DNA from: Ambrosia x helenae
Taxonomy: Eukaryota; Streptophyta; Magnoliopsida; Asterales; Asteraceae
Direction of reading: 5' to 3'
Assembly: GCA_030844895.1 (NCBI GenBank)
Contig: CM061232.1
Location: 83,470,555 to 83,534,554, forward strand
Length of the DNA stretch: 64,000 nucleotides
The stretch's first letter is position 1, and each line of letters starts with the position of its first letter. Position numbers and translations under genes: made by a program. The notes beneath the pieces were generated by a model. It searched no databases, was not told the DNA's origin, and saw nothing but the letters and a program-made list of their open reading frames with translations. Positions 12,482-24,712 of this stretch are shown piece by piece.

Positions 12482-15013
12482 TTATTCAAAAGCAGGAACG
12501 TCACGGTCATCAGAATGATTCCCGGCTTCCTTTTCAGGTATCTTGGGAATGTAATTATCAGCAAGTAACTCTTCCAAAGTCTTTCCCACCTGTTTGGCTA
12601 AACCTTCAAGTATTTCTTTAGAAACTGCCGCAGAAACCTCTCCATGTTCAAGATCTGGATCATCAAACTCCAATTCAAACAGTTTATTGCTAGACTCAAA
12701 TATTTCTGGAAATCTGCTTGTCATGTCAATCGTCCAGACTCGATCTGTAAGCATCTGGCGATACATGTTCTTGTCTTCTTCAGATAACGACTGCAGTTTT
12801 TCATTCCAGAATATATCATCATCAACATTTTCACCTGCAGTCTTAGAGCTTGACTCTCCACCCTTGCTCGAATCACGCTTCTCATATGTATACTTTTCAG
12901 CGTTGTCATCATCATCATCATTGTCATCACTATCAAAAGCAGAGCTGTTTCCATTACTCGATCCACCATCTGAACCTCCATTATCTCCATCATCTTTCTT
13001 CTTCTTCTTTTGAGGATCATTACCAGCATCTTCATCAAGATCTTCATCCTCTTCTTCGTCAGATGGTTCAAAATCTACTTGCTCTTCTTCTCGTTCCTTA
13101 TCTTCATCACCAGCTTGAAGTAGAGGAGCTCGAGAGTACAAGTCTTTTATCAAATCATCCATGTGCTTGTTACTCTTCTTCAGCTGTTTGTTCTCCTCTT
13201 TCAAAACAATAATCCTTCTGGTGTTTCGTTGCTCGTGCTTCAGCAATTTCTTGTTCTCTCTTTTTAACTTCTTAATTGTTTTCTTCAATTCTTCACTATC
13301 ATCATGGGATGTGACTACGACTTCCAACATCTTTCGATCATTCGACTTCAATTGCTCGATCTTTGTTTGCTGTTTGTTGATAATGCTCATCATCTCAGAT
13401 AGCCTTTGATTCACAGCATTCATAATATCACTATCAACTGAAACCTTCTTCTTCACTGGCACTTCAGCAACTTCAGGCAGTTTGCCTTTCCTCATCTTCT
13501 TGAGTACATTATCTAACGCTTCATTGAACTGATCAACAGGTAATTCATCTCCCTGTTGTGTACTCGATGTAGTTGCAGTCTTTTGTTTCTTTGAGGCAGG
13601 TGCAGTAACCGGTGACTTTGAACTAGAAGCTGGTGGTAGTTTCTTACCAGCAATAAGCGATTCAATCTCTATCTTTCTCTTCTGACTTGGTTTCTCCTGT
13701 TTCTTCTTCTTTGACTTTGCAGCCTGTACAGGTGAGCCAGAAAAATCTTCATCTAAATTCAGAATCACTTCATCATCATCAACAGGAATTGGACTCTTAG
13801 TTCCTTGATCTTCAACGGTCTGACTAACAGACTCACCAGCCACAGTGGCCTTGGGCGTGGTGGTCTTTAGCGTTTCAGTTTCCGAGTCCCAATGTTCATC
13901 TTCTTGCGTCTCATCTGAATCAATTGACGCTTCATCCACAATATGCAAACCCTTCTTTGCCATAGTCTTGTTTCGTATTGGTGTGCTCTTCTTCTTTTCA
14001 GGTTCAGACACAACCTCTAACCTTATCCCTTTCTCCTTAACCTTTCCACTCTTAGCACCGACATTAACAACCTGTCTTTTGCGCTTCGCATCTGGATCAA
14101 CAGGATGTAATGGGTCATTTGGATCTGAATCACTGTTCGCATGTCTCACAAGCCCTTTTCCTGGATCTGTATAGTCAATCCTTGTTGGATGTCCAAATAA
14201 ACGCCTTACTGGTGGACGTTCATTGACCGACAATCCTTTGTACGCTTTCATCCTAGCAAGTGTATTGATCGACATATGTTCCTGAACAACAATATGCTTA
14301 GGATCCCTCTTCAAGTCTTTATACTTGTTATCAAACACCATCTGGAGGAAACGAGGATATAGCAAAAACTTTAGATTCCTCGTGCCGTTCACAGGCTCTA
14401 ACAAGTGTTCCATCAGCATTCCTGAAACATTGAACGGTTTGTTCAATACCAGGGCTACCATCTTAGAGCTAATACTCTTGTGCATCAAGTCATATCCTCC
14501 AGCGGCTGATCCGAAGACATGTATCAAAACGTGTGCCAAATATTTGAATTGAGGGCACAGTTTTCCCTTGTGCAATGAACCGTCAGTGATTGGTCCATTA
14601 TACTTCATTCTCAGGAAACACTTTCGCTGATCCATGAAACTCAGCTCCTTAGGATCCGTCTTCTCATCTTGTAGATTCAATGCTTCTCGTAAATCCTGCT
14701 CACATACAATAACCCTCTGTCCTTGGATCTTGCTAATGAAGCATGACTCGCAATTCCAGAAATCTAGCTTTGCTCCTGACCAGAATTCTTGCATCATATC
14801 TCTGTAAATAATAGTAGGTGTAGCAATCGCATCAATCACCCTACTCCTCTTCAAGAATTCAATAATCTCGACAAACTCAGTGTGCTTTTTAACTTCTCCG
14901 AGATACGCACAGCAATTATGCGCATTCTCAAAAGTTAAAAGCTCTTCAGAAGCTTTCTTAGCAGGTTGTGAGGACGATCCAGCTTGCTCAGTAGTCTTCT
15001 CCTGCTCGGACAT
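12482..15013 (-). CDS. Copia B third ORF (additional ORF after pol), 843 aa
   Basis: This is an intact open frame downstream of pol on the same strand, in the position where some Sireviruses carry an envelope-like gene. There is no signal peptide or hydrophobic membrane segment that I can see, so I do not call it env. Visible parts: an N-terminal globular region (about residues 25-260) with a Gln-Glu-Phe-Trp motif at 75-78 and Tyr-Pro-Arg-Phe-Leu near 220; a charged Ser/Pro/Lys-rich linker; a long Lys/Glu/Leu-rich coiled coil (about 530-660); a strongly acidic Asp/Glu/Ser region (about 680-770); then a C-terminal segment. The ATG is chosen because a good 3' splice site ends 8 bases upstream and no in-frame extension with coding character precedes it. 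The frame probably ran on into 12392-11516 before mutation. The Phe-Trp motif also occurs in the copia A third ORF, which suggests one family. Confidence 0.75.
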   Translation of the reverse strand: MSEQEKTTEQAGSSSQPAKKASEELLTFENAHNCCAYLGEVKKHTEFVEIIEFLKRSRVIDAIATPTIIYRDMMQEFWSGAKLDFWNCESCFISKIQGQRVIVCEQDLREALNLQDEKTDPKELSFMDQRKCFLRMKYNGPITDGSLHKGKLCPQFKYLAHVLIHVFGSAAGGYDLMHKSISSKMVALVLNKPFNVSGMLMEHLLEPVNGTRNLKFLLYPRFLQMVFDNKYKDLKRDPKHIVVQEHMSINTLARMKAYKGLSVNERPPVRRLFGHPTRIDYTDPGKGLVRHANSDSDPNDPLHPVDPDAKRKRQVVNVGAKSGKVKEKGIRLEVVSEPEKKKSTPIRNKTMAKKGLHIVDEASIDSDETQEDEHWDSETETLKTTTPKATVAGESVSQTVEDQGTKSPIPVDDDEVILNLDEDFSGSPVQAAKSKKKKQEKPSQKRKIEIESLIAGKKLPPASSSKSPVTAPASKKQKTATTSSTQQGDELPVDQFNEALDNVLKKMRKGKLPEVAEVPVKKKVSVDSDIMNAVNQRLSEMMSIINKQQTKIEQLKSNDRKMLEVVVTSHDDSEELKKTIKKLKRENKKLLKHEQRNTRRIIVLKEENKQLKKSNKHMDDLIKDLYSRAPLLQAGDEDKEREEEQVDFEPSDEEEDEDLDEDAGNDPQKKKKKDDGDNGGSDGGSSNGNSSAFDSDDNDDDDDNAEKYTYEKRDSSKGGESSSKTAGENVDDDIFWNEKLQSLSEEDKNMYRQMLTDRVWTIDMTSRFPEIFESSNKLFELEFDDPDLEHGEVSAAVSKEILEGLAKQVGKTLEELLADNYIPKIPEKEAGNHSDDRDVPAFE

Positions 15014-15019
15014 GGTTTA

Positions 15020-15045
15020 ATCTGCAAAACAAAAACAAAGAAACA
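15020..15045 (-). promoter_or_regulatory. Predicted 3' splice site before the third ORF of copia B
   Basis: On the minus strand a T-rich tract (TTTCTTTGTTTTTGTTTTGCAG) ends in CAG at 15024-15022, eight bases before the ATG at 15013. No convincing matching donor was identified, so splicing is an inference. Confidence 0.5.
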
Positions 15046-15094
15046 TGTTAAAAATCGACAAAAATTCAAACCTTGAAAATTTGGTATTTATCAT

Positions 15095-15250
15095 TCTCAT
15101 TCGCCCAAACGGGGGTGCGAATGTGAAAAACATGGTGCGAATGTGAATATTTGATGGTACGAATGTAAAAGTTTTGACAAAAAGGTTTCATTCGCCCACA
15201 TTTTATTCATTCGAACAGTTTATCATCTCCTTCGCCCATTCGAAAGGGTC
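15095..15250 (-). repeat. Motif array upstream of third ORF (TTCG-type)
   Basis: Many copies of ATTCGCCC, GTGCGAATG, TACGAATG, CTTCGCCC and GGTCGAAGG occur in both orientations within about 150 bases. The same motif set is in the LTR, the leader (24755-25055) and at 15755-15935. It is not seen in the coding regions. Confidence 0.8.
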
Positions 15251-15741
15251 GAAGGAGTCTGTTCATATTTTTGAAGTTTCAATTTTGAATTTTATGGTTT
15301 CTGATCATGTTCTTTTGATTTGTATTGCTAGTAACAATGCCAATTAATCTTTTTAAACTAACAATTTCATCAGATGATCATTATATCAGTGTTTTCAACT
15401 AAAACTAGGGTTCGAAAGACAACTGATGATCAATTGATCAATCTGTTGGTTTTGAATCCTTGATTTATGGTTATTCTCCCCCTAAAACACAGATATAATG
15501 AATCCATAATATCAATTTCAACAATGGACTTGTTAATATCAGATTTTAAGAATTAGGGCTTGAAACAAAGAAATAGTGATTAATCCATGAATCCTTGATG
15601 TTAACCTGTAAGATTAAGTGGAAAATGATCAGTGAATAGCAACGAACACAATGGTATGGTGCAAATCAACAGGGCAACAAGGTGAGTTTACTGAAGAAAT
15701 TTTGAAAAATATTTGCAATGGTTTGAATGAGACAGAGATAG

Positions 15742-15935
15742 TATATATAGGCATACTCCTTCGCCCGTTCTTCCCGTACGAATGAGAAGCTTTTGTCTCC
15801 TTCGACCCTAGTTAAAGGTTCGAATGAGTCAAAAGGGTTCGAATGAAACAAATGTTCAAGAACACTCTCCTTCGCCCGTTTTAAACATACGAAGGAACAT
15901 GAAAAATCCCACATTCGACCAACCGAATGAGCAAA
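15742..15935 (-). promoter_or_regulatory. Candidate internal promoter of copia B third ORF
   Basis: A minus-strand TATATATA (15749-15742) is preceded in transcription order by a dense array of TTCGCCC, TTCGACC, ACGAATG and GGTTCGAATG motifs (15755-15935). The LTR has the same layout, with motif hairpins ahead of TATAAATA. Further down comes a second array (15250-15095), a splice acceptor and the ATG, mirroring the LTR-leader-gag order. Confidence 0.5.
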
Positions 15936-15949
15936 TGAGAATTGGGATT

Positions 15950-17327
15950 TTTGATAAATTTTCCAAATCTCAAAATCGAGTCCCGTTCCAATTATTTTTC
16001 AACTTATAAGCATCCAACATCCATATTTTCACATTTAAATGGTTACAAAGCTCAAATGGTGCAACAAAGTTTAGAAAATCGACATCAACCACCATCAGTT
16101 ATCAAAAATAACATGAATTGAAAAATCTTTTTGGATTTTCTAAAATTTATGCTAAAACACACCTAAAATCTTTTTGAGTTTTGTAATTTTTGACGAGAAA
16201 ATAAAATGCAGAAATGTAAATGAAAAACAGTAAATGTTTTGGTGAATTCCGGTAAAGGGATCATATCAGTTATTGAGAAATCTGATCACACCATTGATCT
16301 TTTGAATTATTATCATTAAAGACAATGTGTGATCTGGCAACTGCTGATATTGTGATCCACATAAACTCACATGCAGACTTTTGTGCAGTGCTTTAAACTG
16401 ATACTGATATTTATAGTATAAACGTAATTGCCTGTGGTTCCCACGCACATGACATACTCCCGTATCAAGAAGTAAATGCACAAAGACTCATTGTAAAGCG
16501 TGATTATGCGTTCGTCGTCTGTAATTTACAAGGTATAATGCATAGAGGTATATAGGTCAGCAAATTAATGCAGCAAAGTAACATATGCACTGTACCAGGT
16601 TGAGGACTGATATTAATCATGATTTGCATCAGTGATTAATACGATGTAATAGATAATCTTTGATCATCATATAACATGGAAAGTTCCTCAATTCGGTAAC
16701 TTTAGGATTTGGCATAAAGCTCTTTTATAAAGACACCCTGTCTGATCTAGGTCCGTAATGACTTACAGCAGAAGATCAGAGAGGCTATCCCCAGACAACT
16801 AATAACATAACGACCCTAAACCTCCGAGTTTTGTACAAATACCCTATCAAACGAAATTACGGTACTAAGACCATATGCCCGTGAGGAGTTCATCCACACA
16901 ACAATTTGTTTGATATGTATGTATCAGGCACGCAGTAATAGGTCTACGAAGCCTATCAGCACATCGCACAGACTCAGACACACGCCCTATATAGCAGTAC
17001 ATTACTTAGAATGTGTCAGATCCCCACTGATGTACTATCATTTCCCTTTATACTCCAGGAAATCATTTTTGATTTTTCTGATTTTTATAAATTTTTGAAT
17101 TTACTGTTCCCAAGGATAAGCTGGAGCATTTCAAATATGTGATTGCCCAGATATCGTTTGTTCACAGAAATCTGACGGCATTAATCTAAGGAAGAAGATA
17201 TAGCAGTCAGCAAAGAAATTTTCTAATTTTTTATGGATTTTGAAATTTTTCAATGTTTTTGGATTTTTGAAATTTTTCTGAAAAGCAGTAAAAATGTAAA
17301 CTAAAAAGTGATAGACTGAGGTGGTGA
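15950..17327 (-). other. Non-coding spacer between pol and internal promoter of copia B
   Basis: No coding frame with family resemblance was found. The two ends (about 16130-16250 and 17215-17310) share an AT-rich text containing AGCAGTAAAAATGTAAA-like or CAGTAAATG-like stretches. The middle is less AT-rich and featureless to my reading. Confidence 0.6.
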
Positions 17328-20300
17328 TCAGTCTTGTTTTTCTTTAATACCATTAGCTTTTAAAAGATCAGCGCGTTGGTAATCAGTGTGGATTTTGACC
17401 ATATCGATCAACTCTTTAGCATAACAATCACGGATAAAATGATATTTAATCCGGATATGTTTAGCTTTTGAGTGATTTACTAAGTCTTTTGTTAATGTGA
17501 TTGGGGCTTCATTATCACAGTAAATAGGGGTTTTAAAAAATTGCAAACCGTAATCCACCATCTGTTGTTGGATCCAAAGAACCTGTTAGCAGCAGCTCGA
17601 AGCTAAAACGTATTCTGCTTCACATGTGGATAGTGCAACTTCGGTTTGTTTCTTGCATTGCCAGGTCACGAGCCTGCTCCCCATAAACTGACATCCAGCC
17701 GTTGTGGATTTGCTGTCTTTGTCACAGCCGCCCCAATCTGCATCACTAAAAGCGATTAGGTCAAAATTATCATCATGAGGGTACCAAAGTCCTTTTGATG
17801 GACAACCCTTCAGATATCTAAGGATACGCTTGACAGCTGCAAGATGACTCTGTTTCGGCTTCAACTGATATCGTGCACAAAGACATGTCGCAAACATTAT
17901 ATCCGGTCTAGACGCGGTGAGATACATCAGAGATCCGACGATTGCTCTGTATGTAAATGGATCAGTCAGCTCCCCCTTAACGTCAACTCCAATCCCGTGA
18001 TTAGGTTGTATCGGGGTATCCATCGGCTTCGAATCATCCATCTGGAATCGGCTCACATCTTCAGAAACGTATTTCGTCAGGTGAATAAAGATCCCCGATG
18101 GTCTTTGCTCCACCTGCAAGCCTAGGAAAAACTGCATTTCTCCCATTGCGCTCATTTCGAACTTTTCTTGCATAACTTTTTCAAATTCCCTGCACAGAAG
18201 TTCGTTAGTAGACCCGAAAATAATATCATCAACATAAATTTGCACAAGAAGCAAGTCATCTCCTGCTCGTTTCGTGAACAGTGTGCAGTCTACCAATCCG
18301 CGTTTGAATCCTTTCGAGAGAAGATACGTGCTCAGCTCCTCATACCATTGTCTCGGAGCTTGGTGCAACCCGTAGAGAGCTTTGTTTAAAACATAAACCT
18401 TATCCCGGTGAATAGGGTCCTCAAAGCCTGACGGTTGACCTACGTAAACTTCCTCTTTTACCACACCGTAAAGAAATGCGCTCTTTACATCCATCTGATA
18501 CACCTTGAATTTCTTCCAGCATGCAAACGCTAGGAACATTCGAATAGCTTCCAAGCGTGCAACAGGTGCATAGATTTCATTATAGTCGATTCCCTCAACT
18601 TGCTGAAAACCTTGAACAACCAAACGAGCTTTCTTTCTCACTATAACTCCTCTATCATCCTTTTTACACTTAAACACCCATTTGGTTCCAATTTTCTTTC
18701 TTCCCGGGGGCAAATCTGTCAGCGTCCATACTCTGAGTTTTTGAAATTGTAACAACTCTTCTTGCATTGCTTCCAACCAGGCATCATCCAAAAGAGCTTC
18801 CTTGTACGTCCGCGGTTCGACCTGCGAAACATAACAAGCGAAAGACCAGTCATTTTGAAAACCAGATTTTTGTATTTTGGCATATAAAGCAAGATTGCCA
18901 ATATTTTCTGGTGCTTGAGCATTTCTCAATTGCCCTCTTGTCATAACGCTGCTACCAGGATCACCAATAACCTGTTCAAGCGGGTGTATTTGATGTATCC
19001 GAGATTCCGGATAATCAGGTACTTGTACTCCCGTTTGAGTCGTCAAATTCTCTATAGAAACCAGATCATTACCCACATTCGATGTTGAAGCATCAGTTGT
19101 AGTTGGGTTCACTGGTGGTGTCACTGTAGCATTGTCCAGAATAGCTTCACTTGTAGCATCATCGTCTTCATCTTCTGAATCTGATGAATTAAGCGTTGTG
19201 GAAGCTTCTTGGAACACCTCTTCTTCCATCACAGGAGCAGTAGTATCATTAGAAGCTGCTTGAGGATTTACAGTGATCGGACGCACTAACGGTGAAGTCA
19301 CGGCGTTTTCGACCTCGTAATATAAGTGGAGTACAGCTTCTTCAACCATGCTATCTAGATTGAATGATTCAAAGAAGTCTTTGTAATCAAACATCCAATC
19401 TGGACCTCCACCCTGTACATTTTGAGTATATCTTTGTACTTCGACATTAGCCCACTCCTCGACTTTTCTAGTTCTTTTGTTGAATACCCGTTTTAGTGGG
19501 GTTGCATATCCATCAAAATAACCTTTATCAGCCTTTGGTGCGAACTTCTCCGAAGGATTAAGCATTGTACACGGGGCACCAAATGGTTCTAGATACTCTA
19601 GATTCGGCTTTCGTCGGTTCAACAGCTCATAAGAAGTTTTGCCAAACTTCTTCACTGTTAAAACACGGTTTAGAGTGTAACATGCTGCGTAAATTGCTTC
19701 GTTCCAGAACATGACTGGAAGATTTGAGTCCGCAAGCATAGTTCTCGCCATTTCGATTAGAGTCCTGTTCTTTCTTTCTGCGACACCGTTCTGCTGGGGT
19801 GTATACGGAGCGCTGTATTCATGATGAATTCCCTTATTTTCACAAAGATCCTCCATCTGAGCGTTTTTGAACTCCGTCCCATTATCACTCCGGATTCGTT
19901 TGATCTTTAGACCATAGATATTCTCCAGACGTGTAAACAGAACTTTCAGGTTGGCAAACGTGTCGCTTTTCTGATGTAAGCACATAACCCATGAGAATCT
20001 TGAATAATTGTCAGTCACCACAAGACAGTACAATTCCCCGGCATGACTTTTACGCTTGACTGGACCGAATAAATCCATGTGCAAACGCTCAAGCGGTAGT
20101 TCAACGGAATTTACTTTCTTTGGTCTATGGGCCTGTTTGTGCTGCTTTCCCTTTTTGCAACTAACACACTTGTCATTCAAATGGAAATGTTTCACATTAA
20201 CTCCCGTGACAAGTTCATTCTTCACTAACTGGTTCATCTTTCTCAAATGGATGTGTCCCATTCTCCTGTGCCACATTATAGATTCTTTTTCTGTAGCCTT

Positions 20301-20724
20301 AGAGAGGAAACACGTGACTTGGCCATGGGTGGTCATAGCTTTGGACATATCGAGAATATACAAGTTGTTTACTCTCGGTTCCTTTAGCATCACCCACTCT
20401 TTTTGGAAGTTCAAAACCCGGTTTCAGGATGTAGCAAGATTTGTCGTCAAAATAAACAGAAAATTGCTTATCACAGATTTGGCTAACACTGATCAGATTG
20501 TAATCTATCTGTTTCACATACGATATCCGCTCAAATGTCACGACCCCATTGCTTACACTACCTTCCATCGTAATGTAGCCTCCTTTATTTCCTGCAAACG
20601 CTACGGAACCTCCGTTTATGTTCTTGATATCAAAGAGTAGCGTGAGATCCCCTGTCATGTGACCAGAAGCTCCATTGTCAACAATCCATAGGCTGCTAAC
20701 AGGGCCAGCTGGAGCTCCCTGCAC
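17328..20724 (-). pseudogene. pol: Copia B pol: protease, integrase, RT, RNase H
   Basis: Order on the minus strand: aspartic protease (20724-20390) whose active-site triplet reads Asp-Asn-Gly instead of Asp-Ser/Thr-Gly; a frameshift near 20400; a gag-pre-integrase HHCC region; integrase with Asp-Asn-Tyr-Ser, Arg-Ser-Asp-Asn-Gly-Thr-Glu and Gln-Asn-Gly-Val-Ala-Glu-Arg; a long Ser/Thr/Asp/Glu-rich linker; RT with the Tyr-Val-Asp-Asp active site at 18236-18225; RNase H with Ser-Asp-Ala-Asp-Trp and Ser-Thr-Cys-Glu-Ala-Glu-Tyr. A TAA near 17587 interrupts the RNase H before its end at 17328. With one frameshift, one stop and an altered protease triplet this copy is not expected to be autonomous, although 942 residues remain open in one frame (20414-17586). 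Confidence 0.9.
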
Positions 20725-20740
20725 ATATCAAGTAAAGCAG

Positions 20741-23092
20741 TTAGATCTTTCGGGGGACCCAAGCCTGTTTGGTCTTGGGTCTTTGAACTGGTTGTTTCAA
20801 AGATTCTTTCGATTCACAAACATCTTGGGTTTTCTCAACCCCTTTCTTCTCACACTCAACTTTCTTTTTCTCAGTTTTCACATTCTGTGAAGTTGAGGCA
20901 CCCTCAGACTCCTTTGATGACCAAGATTGTTCAGACCTTTTCAAGATCCGGACTTGAGATTTTGAGGTCTCAGCCGGTTTCTTTACTTCGTCTTTAGTCA
21001 TCGGACGGTTTTCCCTTTTGTTGTAAAAATTGTTTTGATTATAATAAGGTGCTGGCTGAGGGAAAAACCTTCTTTGTGGATAACTGTAATTGTCAACCGG
21101 ATAATCACGTCGTGGCCTCATCTCCACCTCGTGCCTCTTGTGTCGTACATACGGGCAGGTGGCAAGTAAATGTCCCCTTTCCCCGCACTTAAAACACACA
21201 CGGTATTCCTCATAGTTCTCTTTGATGTGCGACTTGGAAAAACTCGCAATGGGATATTGATCAACCATGCACTGTTTCCTTAAACTCTCAGGAGCTGGTT
21301 CCTTCGAGTAAGTCGGTTCAATGAAACTATTTGATTTATCAACAGGCAGAACGAATTGTGTGACATTGACCTTTGCGTCTTTAGAATTATCCGAATAAAT
21401 TTTCTCTAAAATTTCTAGAGGAATGTCATTGGTCCGTTCATGTTTTGGGAACCAAATTGTACTTTCCTGCCAGATCTTTTCAATTTTGGAATAATTCACA
21501 AATTTAATCGGATATTCATCATCAGACAAAATCTTATCGGAGCCTTGCATCCGATAGAAACCTTTTACAGGTTTGTCACATGATTCGTTGCTCATTTCAT
21601 TTGGTTTCTCATTTTTAATTTCAGTTTTCTTTTCAACCGATTTAACCACATTTTACTCAATTTTCTTTACCTCTTTCTTTTCAACATTTTTACCAACAAA
21701 CTGCTCAGATTTCTTAACAACATTCTTTCTATGAGCATTGGCCATGGGATGAACGATCTGAGATGGTGAGACTGGTTCAGTAGTGATTATATGATTTTCA
21801 TCAGGGATATCACTTTCATTTTCAACAACCGTCTCAGATTGTTCATCTTCTTCATCAGAATCATCTGCAGCAACCACACCCTCATTGTTTCCCAATACAG
21901 GTCTCACATCAGAATACGGGTCTCCGACACTGGAAGTGTTGGACTCGTTATCTGATGTGGAGTCAGATTTGACTAAAGTCTCCGGTGGTATTGCATGTAA
22001 ATTATGATTTTCGAACAACACCGGAGATGGGACAGCTTTGTAGTTTGCACTACTCGACTGTGAAGGTTCTTCGATGATGTGGTCAACTACATATGCAATG
22101 TGCTTATAACTCTCTAACTTCTTATTCACTTTTTCAGCGAAGCACTTGATGGTTGCCATTTCTAACTTGGTGTTTTCCATTTCATTAATATAGTTATTAA
22201 TGGCAAGTTGTTTTATGGACAAAGTCTTTTTGAGTTCAGAAATATCCTTTTTGTAACCATCAAGTACTTTGTTGAAATCTTTTGATTCTTTTTGATAAAT
22301 TTGACAGTTTATTTTGGCACTCTCAAGTTGTACCTTGAGAAGCTTATTTTCTTCCGTCAATTTATCAAAATCAGCACATTTAACACACACTTTAGATTGA
22401 GATTCAGAACTTACCGGTTTAGGAGGTTCTGTCATTGCCATCAGCGCGAAGTGAGCTTCCTTCCCTTCAAAGAATTTTGAGTAGTCAATCTTGGTGCAGG
22501 CATCATCCACCATGCACGACTTGCGAGTCATAAGGAAATCAGCTTCAGCTAGCAACTGATCAATGTCATCGTCTAGTGAATTCACACTAGCTTCCGAGTC
22601 AGAATCAGTTTCCATATCCGAATAAGCTGAATCATAGTGCTCTCCAACATCTGTGACAGAATCAAGAATCATTCCAGACTTCTTGTCTTCTCTCTCAGCA
22701 TTAACATCCTCATTCAACTCCTCTATTTTCAACTCCGAAACTTTCTCTATCACAACCTCCTCTTCAATCTCCTCATGCTCATCCAAACTCATCTTCTGTG
22801 CCACACAAGCCACATTTCCAGCAGCAATCTCCTCCACTCCCAATTGCATACCCGTCCAATCAAAACCTTCATCTTTTTGAATCACTAGTGCTTGGTTTTG
22901 ATTTTCAGTTTGGTTTTGGGTGTTAGGTGTAGAAATGGAAACAATGGTTCGGTTTGGATTCTGTTGTTGTTGGTTTTGAGATGTGGATTGTCTAGTATTG
23001 GTGTTTTGTTGTGTGTTTTGACGGTTCTGGTAGTTGTTTTGAGGTTGAAAGCTAGAGATGTTGGGACTGTTGTATGATACCTGATTCTGGTT
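20741..23092 (-). pseudogene. Copia B gag-pol linker with coiled coil and second zinc knuckle
   Basis: Two long frames (22885-21653 and 21649-20741) separated by one stop encode an acidic region, a probable coiled coil (many Leu/Lys/Glu around 22350-22130) and a second CCHC knuckle (Cys-Phe-Lys-Cys-Gly-Glu-Arg-Gly-His, near 21200). A Lys/Glu/Ser-rich basic tail follows. A short Gln/Asn-rich bridge (22886-23092) connects to gag. This long segment between gag and protease, with its own knuckle, is typical of some large plant copia elements. It ends at a stop near 20740. On this strand TTGATATGTGCAG just after it resembles a 3' splice site leading into the protease. Confidence 0.7.
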
Positions 23093-24712
23093 TTAGTTTT
23101 GTCTGTTTTGGTAGGTTGAATTGAACGGGTTTCGATTACCTTGCTGAGCCGGCTGTGTACACTCTCTCTTGAAATGACCCTTCTCACCACAATTGAAGCA
23201 TGTAACCTTGGCTTTGTTGAAGCCGTAAGTGGTGTTTGGAGAAGTTGAAAGGTCAGTTCTTCCAGTTTTCTGGATAAAATCAGTGGCTCTCCTCATTATA
23301 CTCGCAAATGCCCACTGTATGTCCATAAGCTCCATCTCCTCTTTATCGATTTGTGCGTAGTCCTCATTGGTGAGATTGTTGTTTCCAATCTGACTAGCAA
23401 CTAAACCGTTGTATGATGCAACCATAGCAGATACTAATGCAACATGCTGTTGAGCAATCTCAACAGTCACATTGTTAAGATTAGAAGTCTCTAACACAAT
23501 CGGACTTTGATTTGATTGTGTTTGAGTAATTTGCATCTGATTCATGTGAGGAGTATATTGTTTTTGTTGAGGTTGATTGGCAGTGTAACAAGCAGCTTGT
23601 TGTAAAGGTGAAAAAGGTAGAATAAAGTTTGGTGTTTGATAAGATTGTGGTGTGTATGATGAAGTTTGGGCAAGATAGTTTATTGGTGCTTTTGTGGATT
23701 CAACAACATTGGATACACATGCAATATGAGGTGCAACATTTGAAGTAGTGCTTGAGGTAGAAAGAGAAGTAGAGGTACCACTCACATACAGATCTGGGTT
23801 TTGTGGAATCTGTGCTCTCTTGGCTTTCCTCTTCTCATCCATTTCTTTGTTCTCCAGTTTTTGTATGAACTCGTTGATAGTCCAATACTGGTATGCATCT
23901 TTTTCCTTCAACACTTCAATGTGTTGGTTCCAGTATGGTGGTAAAGCATCAGCAAATTTATCCACCAGTTCTGACATCGGTATGCTGATCTCATAGCTCG
24001 AAAGTTCTGTGAGCAAATGGCAATACCGTGGAACCAATTCTTTTAGAGTCTCATTGCCCATGTAGCTAAAGTTCTCGAACTCTTTTCGAAGTTCTTCCAT
24101 CCTCAGCTTCCTTGTCTTCTCATTACCATCATGTCTGTTTCTCAGCATATCCCACAATTGTTTTGATGTTGTACACGATCCGAACTGATGCAGCAAATCA
24201 GTGTTGATCGCTTGATATAGCTGAGAAAACGCCTTCTTCTCGATCGCAAACTTCTTTTTCTCATCATCAGCCAAATTCTCCAATGGTATCGGTTCTCCAG
24301 TGTTCTCCAGAATAGGAGCAACATAACCCTTTACTATCATCTGCCATGCCTCGGCTCCCTCTAAGCCTTGTCACTCCACATGTATCTTGAACTTTGTCTT
24401 CCATGTGTTGTACTCCTTCATATCCATGAGCTTTGGTGGACGATTGCCGCTTCCTGATGATAGATCATGAATGAGTGTAGATATGGCATTGGTCGTCTGT
24501 GAATGAACGGCAGCTACTGCTACTCCCCAATAGTTGTCAATTGGTTGCTCTAACGGTTGCACAACTTGCTGAGGAGCAGAACTAGTCATAGCCATGTAAT
24601 TGATTGGGTGGGATGGTGGACTAGTCTTCTGGGCTGCAACTGACCATGGATCTCTTGTTGTCTGCTGCTGTGGTGCTTGAGTAGGTCTTGGCGTTGTTGG
24701 GAAGTTCCACAT
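23093..24712 (-). pseudogene. gag: Copia B gag
   Basis: ATG at 24712 starts a Pro/Gln/Thr-rich N terminus. After a stop near 24370 (a Trp codon turned TGA in the sense His-Val-Glu-stop-Gln-Gly-Leu-Glu-Gly) the frame continues as the UBN2-type copia gag domain: Leu-Trp-Asp-Met-Leu, Leu-Pro-Pro-Tyr-Trp and a Lys/Glu-rich helix. A CCHC knuckle Cys-Phe-Asn-Cys-Gly-Glu-Lys-Gly-His lies near 23195. The frame stops at 23093. The product would form the virus-like particle. The start is supported by ACAG|GTTAAG directly upstream, a possible splice acceptor. Confidence 0.85.

Noticed and set aside
12594..13409. Plus-strand ORFs rich in Ser, His or Leu opposite the copia B third ORF
   Set aside because: Shadow frames of low-complexity acidic coding sequence.
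12482..15013. Calling the third ORF an envelope gene
   Set aside because: Position fits, but no signal peptide, transmembrane or fusion-type segment is visible.
15680..15692. Splice donor CAAGGTGAGT near the internal promoter of copia B
   Set aside because: It is a good donor only on the plus strand, opposite to the element.
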